A stretch of 64,000 nt of DNA from Holophagales bacterium (GTDB lineage Bacteria; Acidobacteriota; Thermoanaerobaculia; Multivoradales; Multivoraceae). Each line of letters starts with the position of its first letter. The first letter of the stretch is position 1. Location of the stretch: positions 248,001-312,000 of the forward strand of contig VXSP01000030.1 in NCBI GenBank assembly GCA_009837885.1. Direction: 5' to 3'. Both the position numbers and the translations under genes were made by a program. Positions 41,885-49,841 of the stretch are shown one piece after another. The notes beneath the pieces were generated by a model. That model saw only the letters and a program-made list of their open reading frames with translations. It was not told the origin of the DNA and did no database searches.

Positions 41885-43417
41885 TCAAAGCGGCTTGGCG
41901 GCACGGCCGCGCTCTTCTCTCGTTCGGTAGTAGTCCCGATAGACATACATCCAACAGTCGCCGAAAAAGGAGGCTACATGGTCGCTCAAGCCGCTCTCTG
42001 TGGGTACCTTGAACCTCTCGGTCGCCTCGGCCAGCATGCATAGTGCCTGCATCCGCTCGAAGGAATCCTCCGACCGTGGTGCAGTGGCTAGCTCGGTGAG
42101 TGGCTTCCGGACGTCCTCAGTGATCTCGCGACCAGACTCTAGAGTGACCTTCGCTAAATCGTGGCACGCCGCCATGATGGAGGACACAGAGATTCCTGTA
42201 TCCTTGACCCACCGGTAGCGACGAATTGCCAGCACATGTGGCTCAATTTGACGAAGCCCTTCCGTAGGCGAAACGGAATCATCTTGCAGGATCTGGATGA
42301 TCTTCTCGAATCGCTCAGAGTTGGCGATCATCTTGGTCTCTAGGTCCGCTCGCGACGACAAAGAGGCACCAGTAAGAACAGTGCCAAGACAGAGCTGGAA
42401 GATCTCGCGGCCATACGCGAGGAGGGACTGGTACGCAATCTCCCGTCGTCTCACCGTTGCCGGCCTAACCACGAACGAGGGCTGTGAGAGGCTCCCTTCA
42501 TGGACGACACCTGACCGTGCGCTATAGAACTGCTTCGCCCATTCCTCGAGCCGAGGGTCACGCCCGAGGAGCAGGGAGATTGCGTCCACGACACGGTTCC
42601 TCTTCGCCTCTCGTGGTACGCGGAGCAACGTCTCAAGTGCCACCGAGAGACAAATGAACGACTCAGCCTCGTCCCGATGCCTACTGTTCGCCCTGTTGTA
42701 CCACCTGATAGCCGTGAACACCCGGCTGCGGACGTGACGACTCACTCCACGCTTGTTTAGTAACTCTAGGAGGAGGCGATAGTCCGCTCGGCCAGCGCTT
42801 GCTCTCTTAACGTCCAAAGCAAGGTCTTGGGACCGATTCAGGGTGGGATGGGGAACCGTACTGTACAGTCGCGAACCCGGACCAACCCAAAACGAATGAC
42901 GAAAGCCAAGCACCCCGGAGTACCCGTTGACCCAGCCGAGCTCGTTGATCTCAAGGGGTGACTCTGGCACGACAGAAAGGACGTTGAAGTCATGCCGTAC
43001 TAGGGATGGAGGAACCTGGTCTGGAGTCAGGACGGCCATCGTCGTCTCCTCTGGCCGCAAGAAGATCTGATCGAATACGTGCCGTGGTCGCGCGTAGATG
43101 TACGTGACGACAGCTTCAATATCTCCGAGTGGCCCTAGCTTCTCTCCCCCGTAGTCCAGATCAACGCGATCTGTAACCGCGTAGGACGCCCGCTCAATCT
43201 GCTGATTGCCGGACGCAAACAGCATTCTGGCTATCTCCTCTACGGACTCGGCTTGGTCTCGAGGCAAACCGTCCAAGTCCTCCGTGGAGTGGAACGCCAG
43301 AGCCCCTAGATGCACCGGCCGACTAGTCTTGAGTAGCGGGAACACAACTACACTGTAGGTCCTCTTCCTCGGATCCAGTTCCGCCTGCGCATCCGAAGCC
43401 AATTTGCTCTTTCCCAT
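41885..43417 (-). CDS. Apea-like HEPN domain protein, putative RNase effector
   Basis: The 510-aa protein has an unrecognised beta-rich N-terminal half. A helical HEPN-like domain spans about residues 230-350: YNRANSRHRDEAESFICLSVALETLL followed by FYSARSGVVHEG. R301 and H306 give the R-x4-H motif of HEPN ribonucleases. The arrangement 'ALE.L...R..VVHEG' matches the Apea-like HEPN group. HEPN proteins act as abortive-infection or toxin RNases. G+C is visibly lower than in flanking genes (33/60 in the row at 42301). It is the last of three minus-strand genes and is convergent with the nuclease cassette. Confidence 0.7.
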   Translation of the reverse strand: MGKSKLASDAQAELDPRKRTYSVVVFPLLKTSRPVHLGALAFHSTEDLDGLPRDQAESVEEIARMLFASGNQQIERASYAVTDRVDLDYGGEKLGPLGDIEAVVTYIYARPRHVFDQIFLRPEETTMAVLTPDQVPPSLVRHDFNVLSVVPESPLEINELGWVNGYSGVLGFRHSFWVGPGSRLYSTVPHPTLNRSQDLALDVKRASAGRADYRLLLELLNKRGVSRHVRSRVFTAIRWYNRANSRHRDEAESFICLSVALETLLRVPREAKRNRVVDAISLLLGRDPRLEEWAKQFYSARSGVVHEGSLSQPSFVVRPATVRRREIAYQSLLAYGREIFQLCLGTVLTGASLSSRADLETKMIANSERFEKIIQILQDDSVSPTEGLRQIEPHVLAIRRYRWVKDTGISVSSIMAACHDLAKVTLESGREITEDVRKPLTELATAPRSEDSFERMQALCMLAEATERFKVPTESGLSDHVASFFGDCWMYVYRDYYRTREERGRAAKPL

Positions 43418-43474
43418 CTACTCAGGGGAGTGTGTAGGCTAGTAGCCTCGCCGCCGGGCCCCGACACCGGGAAC

Positions 43475-44548
43475 CTATGGCGACTCGCTGCCTCCGAAGT
43501 GGATGATCCGGCCCTCGGGCTCGGGAGTCCACGGACCAGCAACCGCCATGACTTCAACTCTCGGCGGCTCTCCGAAACCGCGTTCGAGAACCGTAGGCGA
43601 CAACGCCTCAAACAAAACGGGCACGTCCGAGGGGTGCGGCCAGCGTGGCCCGGACAACCACCCGTCCAGGTTCGTAGCGCTCCTACCGAGCATCACTGCT
43701 TCGCCCTCGTCTAGGTAGGGGGAGTGGTAGGACTTCTTCTGCGTCTCGTCTTGGACAGTGCGTCTGAATGTCCGCGAAGTCGACTCGGACCAATCATCTC
43801 CATAGTTCCTGAAGGACGTGCCGTAGAAAATCGTGCCACGGTTTATCTCGTGTTCTTTCTTGAGGCGCTCCAGTGACTCTTCGCGCCCTTCTCGTGACCA
43901 ATCCAATCGTGGCTTGAGGACTCGCTTAGGATGGTTCGTCAGACCGATGACCGTGCTGCCATCTCTGAGCGGCCTGCTCTTGCCGAGGATCATCCGCTCG
44001 ATGCTGACTAGTACGGAACGTGCGTAGGTTCCGACTTGGGAGCGCACCGCATCTTCGTAGGAGACGGTAGGCAACCGCTTCGTGAAGGCGGGAGGAAACG
44101 GCTGCTGAAGGACCGGAATCAGGGCACCCTCTCGCTCCCGCGCCGTGATGTCGGTCGGGACCTTCAGGGAGAGGCTGTACGCAGGAAACACAGAGGAACG
44201 ATTGTACGGATTGTCCCGTTCGGCGTCGCAGTACGCCTGAATGTAAGACCACTCTTCAGCGTCTCTCGACCTGGGCCTGCGCGACACGATAGACGGCAGG
44301 CGGTCTCTCGCGTCCTCGTATAGCGTCGCTATCACGTGGCGAGCGAGGGCCTCGACCGCCTTGGTATCTGTCGAATCAAGTCCCATCTCCCGAGCGCTGC
44401 GTTCGGCGCGACGTTGGAGGAGACCGTGTTCCTCCGATGCCTGTTCCGCCGTAGGGTCCCTAGCGCGCTCCCTCAACATCTCACTGAGGTGAGCGTCGTT
44501 CAGGTCGTCCGTGGCCGTTGGGAAGTTCTCTTTCTTCAAGTCTGTCAT
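43475..44548 (-). CDS. Protein resembling HK97-fold shell proteins (encapsulin / DUF6260-like), uncertain
   Basis: The 357-aa protein has a helical, charged N-terminus (about 1-110). A pattern I associate with encapsulin-like or major-capsid HK97-fold proteins follows. An extended strand region is VPTDITAREREGALIPVLQQPF; the helix is DAVRSQVGTYARSVLVSIERMILGK (166-190); IGLTNHPKR (201-209) is close to the 'YGxTNHPxR' loop of such shells. LDEGEAVMLGRS and PPRVEVMAV lie near the C-terminus. No portal, terminase or tail gene is near, so it is not a normal prophage. If the fold is right it would form a protein shell next to an HEPN protein. The call is by eye; an unrelated fold is quite possible. 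Confidence 0.4.
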   Translation of the reverse strand: MTDLKKENFPTATDDLNDAHLSEMLRERARDPTAEQASEEHGLLQRRAERSAREMGLDSTDTKAVEALARHVIATLYEDARDRLPSIVSRRPRSRDAEEWSYIQAYCDAERDNPYNRSSVFPAYSLSLKVPTDITAREREGALIPVLQQPFPPAFTKRLPTVSYEDAVRSQVGTYARSVLVSIERMILGKSRPLRDGSTVIGLTNHPKRVLKPRLDWSREGREESLERLKKEHEINRGTIFYGTSFRNYGDDWSESTSRTFRRTVQDETQKKSYHSPYLDEGEAVMLGRSATNLDGWLSGPRWPHPSDVPVLFEALSPTVLERGFGEPPRVEVMAVAGPWTPEPEGRIIHFGGSESP

Positions 44549-44558
44549 CGCGATGTGG

Positions 44559-44564
44559 ATCGTA
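44559..44564 (-). promoter_or_regulatory. Predicted -10 hexamer before the shell-like gene
   Basis: On the minus strand CCTACGAT precedes ATG 44548 by 10 bases. It shares CTACGAT with the probable -10 elements at 24185 and 47437. Confidence 0.35.
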
Positions 44565-44641
44565 GGTGACCTGCCCGACCGCAGTCAAGGCTATGAAGAG
44601 CGCTCGCACGAAGGACTGTCCTCCCAGTCCTGGGGCTGATC

Positions 44642-45718
44642 TCATGCGGCTGTTTCCGCCGCTCGGGTTGCGATTCGCTTCAGCCCGACATTCGCTGCAC
44701 TTGAGTCGAGGACGATCTTCAGCTTCCCCTTGCTCAGCCGCTCATTGATTCCGGTAGTCGAGACCGCAAGAGTGTCGATAGTCGCACCGATGTCGGGGTC
44801 GACCTGGGCCATCGCCGGCAAGCCCCTCAGCGCTTCCGCAAGTTGGAAGTCCTTGCTGAGAAGGAAGCTCACGGCCAAGAGATTCGGCCGATGGTCCCTC
44901 AGGCCGTTACTGTGCCGCTTTGCCTCCAGCGCCTCCCTCAGCACGACTTCCAAGTAACGCTCCGGACAACCCACTCGATTCGGCACGATTCCTGGCATGT
45001 ACTTGTTTCCCGTTTCGCCTTCGACGTAGACGTAAAGGGAGCTGTGCTCATCCTTGAAGAGCACCACCGGATACTGCTCTTCTGCCTCCCCCTTGGCTTC
45101 GGCGAGACGGTTCGGGTCCAGACACTGCTTCAGGACCTGGTCGATGAAATCCGTCACGTTGGAGCTTCCTGCGAGGCGGAAGGGCAGGCAACTGTCGTAG
45201 GAGACGCAGATACTCTCGTCGACACGGGAAACGACATCCTCGATGTAGTTCAACAGTCCAAACGACTTGCGCGGCACGTAGCACTCTACGAAGCAACGCT
45301 GGCCATCAACGACTGCCGACAAGTCTGGACTCGGAGCCTTCTGGCTTCCCCATGCCACCTCTGAACCCACGCTGCTGAGGTACTCCGCCATTTGCAGCTG
45401 CCAGACGAGCGACCAGAACTCAGAGTAGTCACGAGAACCCACCAAGGACGCCTTCTCCTGTTTCCAGTTGGGGAGTGCTTCGGCACAAAGCAGCAACTCT
45501 TCCAGTCGTTCGAGGAGGGCCTCATCTCTCCACGTACTAAGCCGCCAAGACATGTAGTGAGAGTAGTAGGGCGCACGTTCTTCGTGTTTTCTCAGAAGCG
45601 TCAGCGGGAACGTCCGGCGGATCGCCGGGAACCGCTCTCTACGGGCTTCCACGAGTTTCCAGTCGAGAAGCCTGTGAACCCACTCACGCTGAGCGGGCTC
45701 GTGCTGAGGCACGTTCAT
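44642..45718 (-). CDS. Unrecognised protein with degenerate PD-(D/E)xK-like core
   Basis: The 358-aa protein is helical for about 120 residues (LLERLEELLLCAEALPNW). A fragment shaped like a restriction-endonuclease core follows: AEYLSSVGSEVAWGSQKAPSPDLSAVVDG then RCFVECYVPRK. D132 and E145 fit the motif, but the lysine of ExK is Tyr (E-C-Y147), so catalysis may be lost or the Lys supplied nearby (K151 region). The remainder has VVLFKDEHSSLYVYVEG and a basic C-terminus. It is first of three lower-GC minus-strand genes (93 and 57 base gaps), likely one transcript with the shell-like and HEPN genes. No family name can be given. Confidence 0.55.
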   Translation of the reverse strand: MNVPQHEPAQREWVHRLLDWKLVEARRERFPAIRRTFPLTLLRKHEERAPYYSHYMSWRLSTWRDEALLERLEELLLCAEALPNWKQEKASLVGSRDYSEFWSLVWQLQMAEYLSSVGSEVAWGSQKAPSPDLSAVVDGQRCFVECYVPRKSFGLLNYIEDVVSRVDESICVSYDSCLPFRLAGSSNVTDFIDQVLKQCLDPNRLAEAKGEAEEQYPVVLFKDEHSSLYVYVEGETGNKYMPGIVPNRVGCPERYLEVVLREALEAKRHSNGLRDHRPNLLAVSFLLSKDFQLAEALRGLPAMAQVDPDIGATIDTLAVSTTGINERLSKGKLKIVLDSSAANVGLKRIATRAAETAA

Positions 45719-45757
45719 CTTTCTCAGTCTCCAGCGTCCGGTCGGCGCAGCACTCCT

Positions 45758-47398
45758 TCAATAGCTGGAGATGCCGATTTCCTTCTCGGTGATGAACTCC
45801 AGCAACGCCGGGGTGCCCGACTCGGTCGCTTCGATGCCGCGGCGGATCGCCGGGACGATCTCCGCCGGGTCGGTCACCCGTTCGCCGTAGCCGCCGAAGG
45901 CCTTCGCCATGTCGGCGTAGTGGCCGGAGATGTCCGTGCTGCGGTACTTCTCGGTTGCCACCTGCATGATCGGCAGCTCGATCGCCATCGAGAAGTTGTT
46001 GAACAGGATCGAGAGGATCGGCAGGCGCTCGCGCACCGCGGTCTCGAAGTCCATGCCGGTGAAGCCGATCGCGGCGTCGCCCCAGACGTTGATGCAGAGC
46101 TTGTCGGGCTGGGCGAGCTTGGCGCCCATCGCCAGGCCGAGGCCGTAGCCGAGCTGGGTCGTCTTGCCCCAGCCGATGTAGGAGAGCGGCGTCGTGCTGC
46201 GCCAGAACGGTGAGATCTGGTCGCGCGGCGAGCCGGCGTCGTGGGTGATGATCACGTTGTCGCGGTCGACCGTGTGCATCAGGTCCCAGAGCACGCGGTA
46301 GGGCGAGAGCGGCGTCCCGTCGGACTCGAGCTTCGGCATCCACTCGTCGAGCCAGCCGGAGCGGATCCGTTCGATCTCGGCCGGCACGGAGTCGGCCCGC
46401 GAGGCCGCGTGCGGCAGCGACTGCCCTTCCAGTTCCGCGATCAGGGCGGCCAGCGTCAGCTTCGCGTCACCCGCCACCACGCATTCCGAGGCGACGTTCT
46501 TGTTCAGGTCGACCGGGTCGAGGGTCGCGTGCAGGTACTTCGCCTGCGGGTACTTGCCGAAGTAGATACCGAACGCAGTGGTCGTGAAGCTGCAGCCGAT
46601 GCCGAAGATGACGTCCGCCGCGCCGAGGAACTCGTGGACCGTCTTCGGCACCGCGCGGCCGCCAGAGCCGAGCGAGAGCGGATGATCCTCGTTGAAGGCG
46701 CTCTTGCCGCCCAGGCTGGTCGTCACCGGTGCGTTGAGCAGTTCCGCCAGGCGCCGCAGTTCGTCCCAGGCCTCGGCGTAGTGGACGCCCTGGCCGGCGT
46801 AGATCACCGGCCGCTCGGCCGCCGCCAGCATCTCCGCGGCCTGGCTGACCAGGTCCGGATCGGGTCCGACGCGCACCGTGCCGCTCGGGCGAGGACCCAG
46901 ATCGTCCGGCACGTCTTCGCCGAAGACGTCGGCCGGCACCTCGACCATCACCGGGCCAGGCCGGCCGGAACGGAGCTGGGTGAAGGCGCGGCGCATCACT
47001 TCGGGCAGCGCCTTGCCCATGCTGAGCGGCTCGCACCACTTCGTCACGTGCTGGAAGTTGGCCACAGCGTTGAAGTTCGGCGCCACGTGCATTGCCCGGC
47101 GGCTGTACCCCATCGGCATGACCAGGATGGGCGCCGATTCGCCGTAGGCCTGCGCCACGCCGCCGAAGGCGTTCTCGGTCCCGGGTCCGCTCTGCATCGT
47201 GAACACCCCGAGTTGCTTCCCCGAACTCAGCCGGCTGACCGCGTCGGCCATGTGCAGGCCGATCCGTTCCTGGCGAACGATCACGGTGCGGATGTCCGCC
47301 ACCGCCGCGGCCTCGATGATCGGGTTGACCGGGTAGGCGACGATGAACTCGACACCCTCCCGCTTGAGGTACTCGGCTACGCCCTGGGCTACCTTCAC
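45758..47398 (-). CDS. Thiamine-diphosphate-dependent enzyme (acetolactate synthase/decarboxylase-like)
   Basis: The 546-aa protein has the three-domain ThDP layout. The N-terminal PYR domain carries the cofactor-activating Glu in IVRQERIGLHMADAVSR and SGPGTENAFGGVAQA. A central domain runs from about 190 to 330. The C-terminal PP domain has NVWGDAAIGFTGMDFETAV...FNNFSM, the GD-(x25-27)-N Mg/ThDP motif. It would decarboxylate a 2-oxoacid and transfer or release the aldehyde; close relatives include oxalyl-CoA decarboxylase-like and acetolactate synthase-like enzymes. The start is GTG with CAGGAG upstream. It faces the hydrolase gene at 47485 across 86 bases containing a perfect palindrome. 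Confidence 0.88.
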   Translation of the reverse strand: MKVAQGVAEYLKREGVEFIVAYPVNPIIEAAAVADIRTVIVRQERIGLHMADAVSRLSSGKQLGVFTMQSGPGTENAFGGVAQAYGESAPILVMPMGYSRRAMHVAPNFNAVANFQHVTKWCEPLSMGKALPEVMRRAFTQLRSGRPGPVMVEVPADVFGEDVPDDLGPRPSGTVRVGPDPDLVSQAAEMLAAAERPVIYAGQGVHYAEAWDELRRLAELLNAPVTTSLGGKSAFNEDHPLSLGSGGRAVPKTVHEFLGAADVIFGIGCSFTTTAFGIYFGKYPQAKYLHATLDPVDLNKNVASECVVAGDAKLTLAALIAELEGQSLPHAASRADSVPAEIERIRSGWLDEWMPKLESDGTPLSPYRVLWDLMHTVDRDNVIITHDAGSPRDQISPFWRSTTPLSYIGWGKTTQLGYGLGLAMGAKLAQPDKLCINVWGDAAIGFTGMDFETAVRERLPILSILFNNFSMAIELPIMQVATEKYRSTDISGHYADMAKAFGGYGERVTDPAEIVPAIRRGIEATESGTPALLEFITEKEIGISSY

Positions 47399-47436
47399 GC
47401 TGGAACTCCTGAGATTCTGGGTGGGGAGAGGGCGGC

Positions 47437-47465
47437 TACGATACCCGGAACCTGGAACGTTCCAG
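47437..47465 (+). promoter_or_regulatory. -10 element and 14-bp palindrome in a divergent promoter
   Basis: GCTACGAT gives a -10 hexamer (47437-47442) for the plus-strand hydrolase. Ten bases later lies CTGGAACGTTCCAG (47452-47465), a perfect palindrome placed at about +3 to +17 of the predicted transcript. It is a good candidate operator shared with the divergent ThDP enzyme gene. Confidence 0.5.
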
Positions 47466-47484
47466 AAGCTGGAGGACCCAAGAG

Positions 47485-48873
47485 ATGGAAGACACCGCGA
47501 AGAGGATCAGCCAGATGACGTTCGCAGCGATCCTGCTGGCGCTCGGCGCGGCCTTCGCCGCCACCCCGAATGCGCCAACCCTCTCCGGGCCCATCACGGG
47601 CGGGGAACGCGGCACGCCGTTCGCCGCGGTGAACGTCGCGGATCGCGGCTATCTGACCGAGGAGTACTTCCTGGAGGGCGAGGCGACCGCGTACGAACTC
47701 GCCTCTGGCGCCCAGGGCGCGGACGGCCAGTGGAACACGCGGGCGTCGGCCGACAAGGCCAACTACAAGACACGCCTGCTGGTGGTCCGACCGAACGACG
47801 CGTCGGCATTCAACGGCACGGTCATCGTCTTCTGGCTGAACGTCACCGCCGGCTTCGAACTGGGTTCCGCCAGCGACGAGGCCCTGCGCGGCTATGCCTG
47901 GGTGGGCGTATCCGCGCAGAAGGTCGGCGTCCACGGTTTCCCGCAGAACCCCGGCGGACTCAAGGCTTGGGACCCGCAACGCTACGGCTCGCTCGAACAC
48001 CCCGGAGACGCCTGGTCCTACGACATCTTCACGCAGGTTGCCCGCGTCATCGGTCCGGAACGTGACCGGGAAGGCCTGGACCCGATGGGCGGCCTGGAGG
48101 TCGAGCGGCTGATCGCGGCGGGCGCCTCCCAGTCCGCCGCGCGCTTGCGCACCTACATCAACGGTGTCCACCCGCTGACGGAGGTGTTCGACGGTTATCT
48201 GCCGTTCATCGATTTCGGCGGAGTCGTGCCGTTCGCTTCCGAGCGCGGCGGCGGACGTCGGGGACGCACTCTCGCGTCGGTCCGATCCGACCTGGACGTC
48301 CCGGTCATCGTGGTGAACTCGGAGACCGAGCTGACCAGCTACTACTCCGTGCGCGAGCCGGACTCCGCCCGCTTCCGGCTCTGGGAGGTGCCGGGGACGT
48401 CGCACGTATCCGCGGCGAGACCGAAGGAGCGCACGGTCGAAGGCTCCAACTGGCTGTCCTACACTCCCGTGTACCAGGCCGCGATCAGACACCTGGATCG
48501 CTGGATCAGGGACGGTGTCGAACCACCGAGCATGCCGCGCGTCGAGATGAAGGCCGGCGATCCCAATCCCGAGGTCGTCCGGGACGAGCACGGCAACGCC
48601 ATGGGCGGCATACGACTGCCGGAACTCGAGGCGCCGACCGCCTCGCACAGCGGCTTCGGAACGCAGAGGGAAGGGACGCGGTTCGGGTTCCTGTACGGCA
48701 CCGCGACCGATTTCGACAGCGAACAGCTGGCGGCCCTGTACCCGGACAGCAAGCACTATCTCGAGGCCTGGAACGCGGCTCTGGACCGGCTGATCGAGCA
48801 GGGCATGGTCCTGCCCGAGGACGCGCCGGCGATGCGGCAGCGGACCGCGGCCTGGGCGGAGCGGCTCGACTAG
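47485..48873 (+). CDS. Exported alpha/beta-hydrolase-domain protein (Abhydrolase_10 type)
   Basis: The 462-aa protein has a signal peptide (MTFAAILLALGAAFAA). It matches the alpha/beta hydrolase-domain family used for large extracellular esterases: YFLEGEATAYELASG, VIVFWLNVTAGFELGSA, GWVGVSAQKVGVHG, and the nucleophile elbow AAGASQSAARL (Ser). A catalytic His sits in PGTSHVSAA, with DRWIRDGVEPPS and RDEHGNAMGGIRLPE near the end. It probably hydrolyses an ester or lactone in the periplasm. GGAGG lies 10 bases before ATG. It shares its terminal CTAG with the convergent epimerase gene. Confidence 0.82.
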   Translation: MEDTAKRISQMTFAAILLALGAAFAATPNAPTLSGPITGGERGTPFAAVNVADRGYLTEEYFLEGEATAYELASGAQGADGQWNTRASADKANYKTRLLVVRPNDASAFNGTVIVFWLNVTAGFELGSASDEALRGYAWVGVSAQKVGVHGFPQNPGGLKAWDPQRYGSLEHPGDAWSYDIFTQVARVIGPERDREGLDPMGGLEVERLIAAGASQSAARLRTYINGVHPLTEVFDGYLPFIDFGGVVPFASERGGGRRGRTLASVRSDLDVPVIVVNSETELTSYYSVREPDSARFRLWEVPGTSHVSAARPKERTVEGSNWLSYTPVYQAAIRHLDRWIRDGVEPPSMPRVEMKAGDPNPEVVRDEHGNAMGGIRLPELEAPTASHSGFGTQREGTRFGFLYGTATDFDSEQLAALYPDSKHYLEAWNAALDRLIEQGMVLPEDAPAMRQRTAAWAERLD

Positions 48874-49841
48874 AGGCCGTAGTACTCGCGGTACCAGTCG
48901 ACGAAGCGGGGGATGCCGACGGAAATCGCGGTCGTCGGCTCGTAGCCGAGGTACTCCCTGGCGCGTGTGAGGTCGGCCGAGGTCCGCACGACGTCGCCGG
49001 GCTGCATCGGCAGGAACTCCTTGTCGGCCTCGCGACCGCAACTGCGTTCGATCTGCCGGATGAACTCCATCAGTTCCTCGGTGCGGCCGGCGGCGAGGTT
49101 GCAGACGAGGTCCTCGTGGTTGCGGTCGATCGCCGAGACGACGCCGGCGACGATGTCGTCGATGTAGGTGAAGTCCCGGTGCATCCGGCCGTGCCCGAAG
49201 ACATTGATCGGCTCCCCGCGGAGCAGGGCGCCGGTGAAGAGAAACAGGGCCATGTCGGGCCGGCCCCAGGGGCCGTAAACGGTGAAGAAGCGCAGACCGG
49301 TCACGCGCACGCCGTAGAGGTGGTGGTACACGGACGCCATCAGCTCGTTCATCTTCTTCGTCGCGCCGTAGAGCGAGCGCTGGGAAGACGTGCTGTCCGT
49401 TTCACTCAGCCGATCGCGCGTGCTGTCGCCGTAGACCGAGCTGCTCGAGGCGTAGGTCAGGCCGCCGACCTCGTGGTCGCGGCACAGTTCGAGGACGTAC
49501 GTGAAGGCCTGCACGTTGTCGCGCACGAACTGGTTCGGATGGTCGATCGAGTGCCGCACACCGGCCTGGGCCGCGAGATGGCAGACCCTGGTCTCCGTGC
49601 CTGAGACGCCGCGGACGAGGTCGTCGAAGGCGTCCTGCAGGGCCTCCCGGTCGCCGACGTCGGCGCGCACGAGGCGGAAGTTGGGTTGCTCCTCGAGGAT
49701 CGCGTTGCGCCGCTCCTTGAGCTGGGGGTCGTAGTACGGATTGAAGTTGTCGTAGCCGATCACGTCGTCGCCACGCTCGAGCAGGGCCCTGGCCACGTGG
49801 AAGCCGATGAACCCGGCGCTGCCGGTCAGCAGAACCTTCAC
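48870..49841 (-). CDS. NAD-dependent UDP-sugar 4-epimerase (UDP-glucuronate epimerase-like)
   Basis: The 323-aa protein is an extended short-chain dehydrogenase: LLTGSAGFIGFHVARALLERG (NAD site GxxGxxG, 6-12), YASSSSVYG (Ser/Thr), and the YGATKKMNELM catalytic Tyr-x3-Lys. FFTVYGPWGRPDMALFLFTGALL matches UDP-glucuronate 4-epimerases particularly well, as does YDNFNPYYDPQLKERR. It would make UDP-galacturonate for surface polysaccharide. ATG 49841 overlaps the stop of the giant GlmS-like gene by 4 bases, so amino-sugar and uronic-acid precursor synthesis are coupled. Confidence 0.9.
   Translation of the reverse strand: MKVLLTGSAGFIGFHVARALLERGDDVIGYDNFNPYYDPQLKERRNAILEEQPNFRLVRADVGDREALQDAFDDLVRGVSGTETRVCHLAAQAGVRHSIDHPNQFVRDNVQAFTYVLELCRDHEVGGLTYASSSSVYGDSTRDRLSETDSTSSQRSLYGATKKMNELMASVYHHLYGVRVTGLRFFTVYGPWGRPDMALFLFTGALLRGEPINVFGHGRMHRDFTYIDDIVAGVVSAIDRNHEDLVCNLAAGRTEELMEFIRQIERSCGREADKEFLPMQPGDVVRTSADLTRAREYLGYEPTTAISVGIPRFVDWYREYYGL

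Noticed and set aside
43475..44548. Idea that the shell-like gene marks a prophage
   Set aside because: No terminase, portal, protease, tail or integrase gene is nearby, and neighbours are nuclease-like and HEPN proteins. A prophage remnant cannot be excluded but is not supported.
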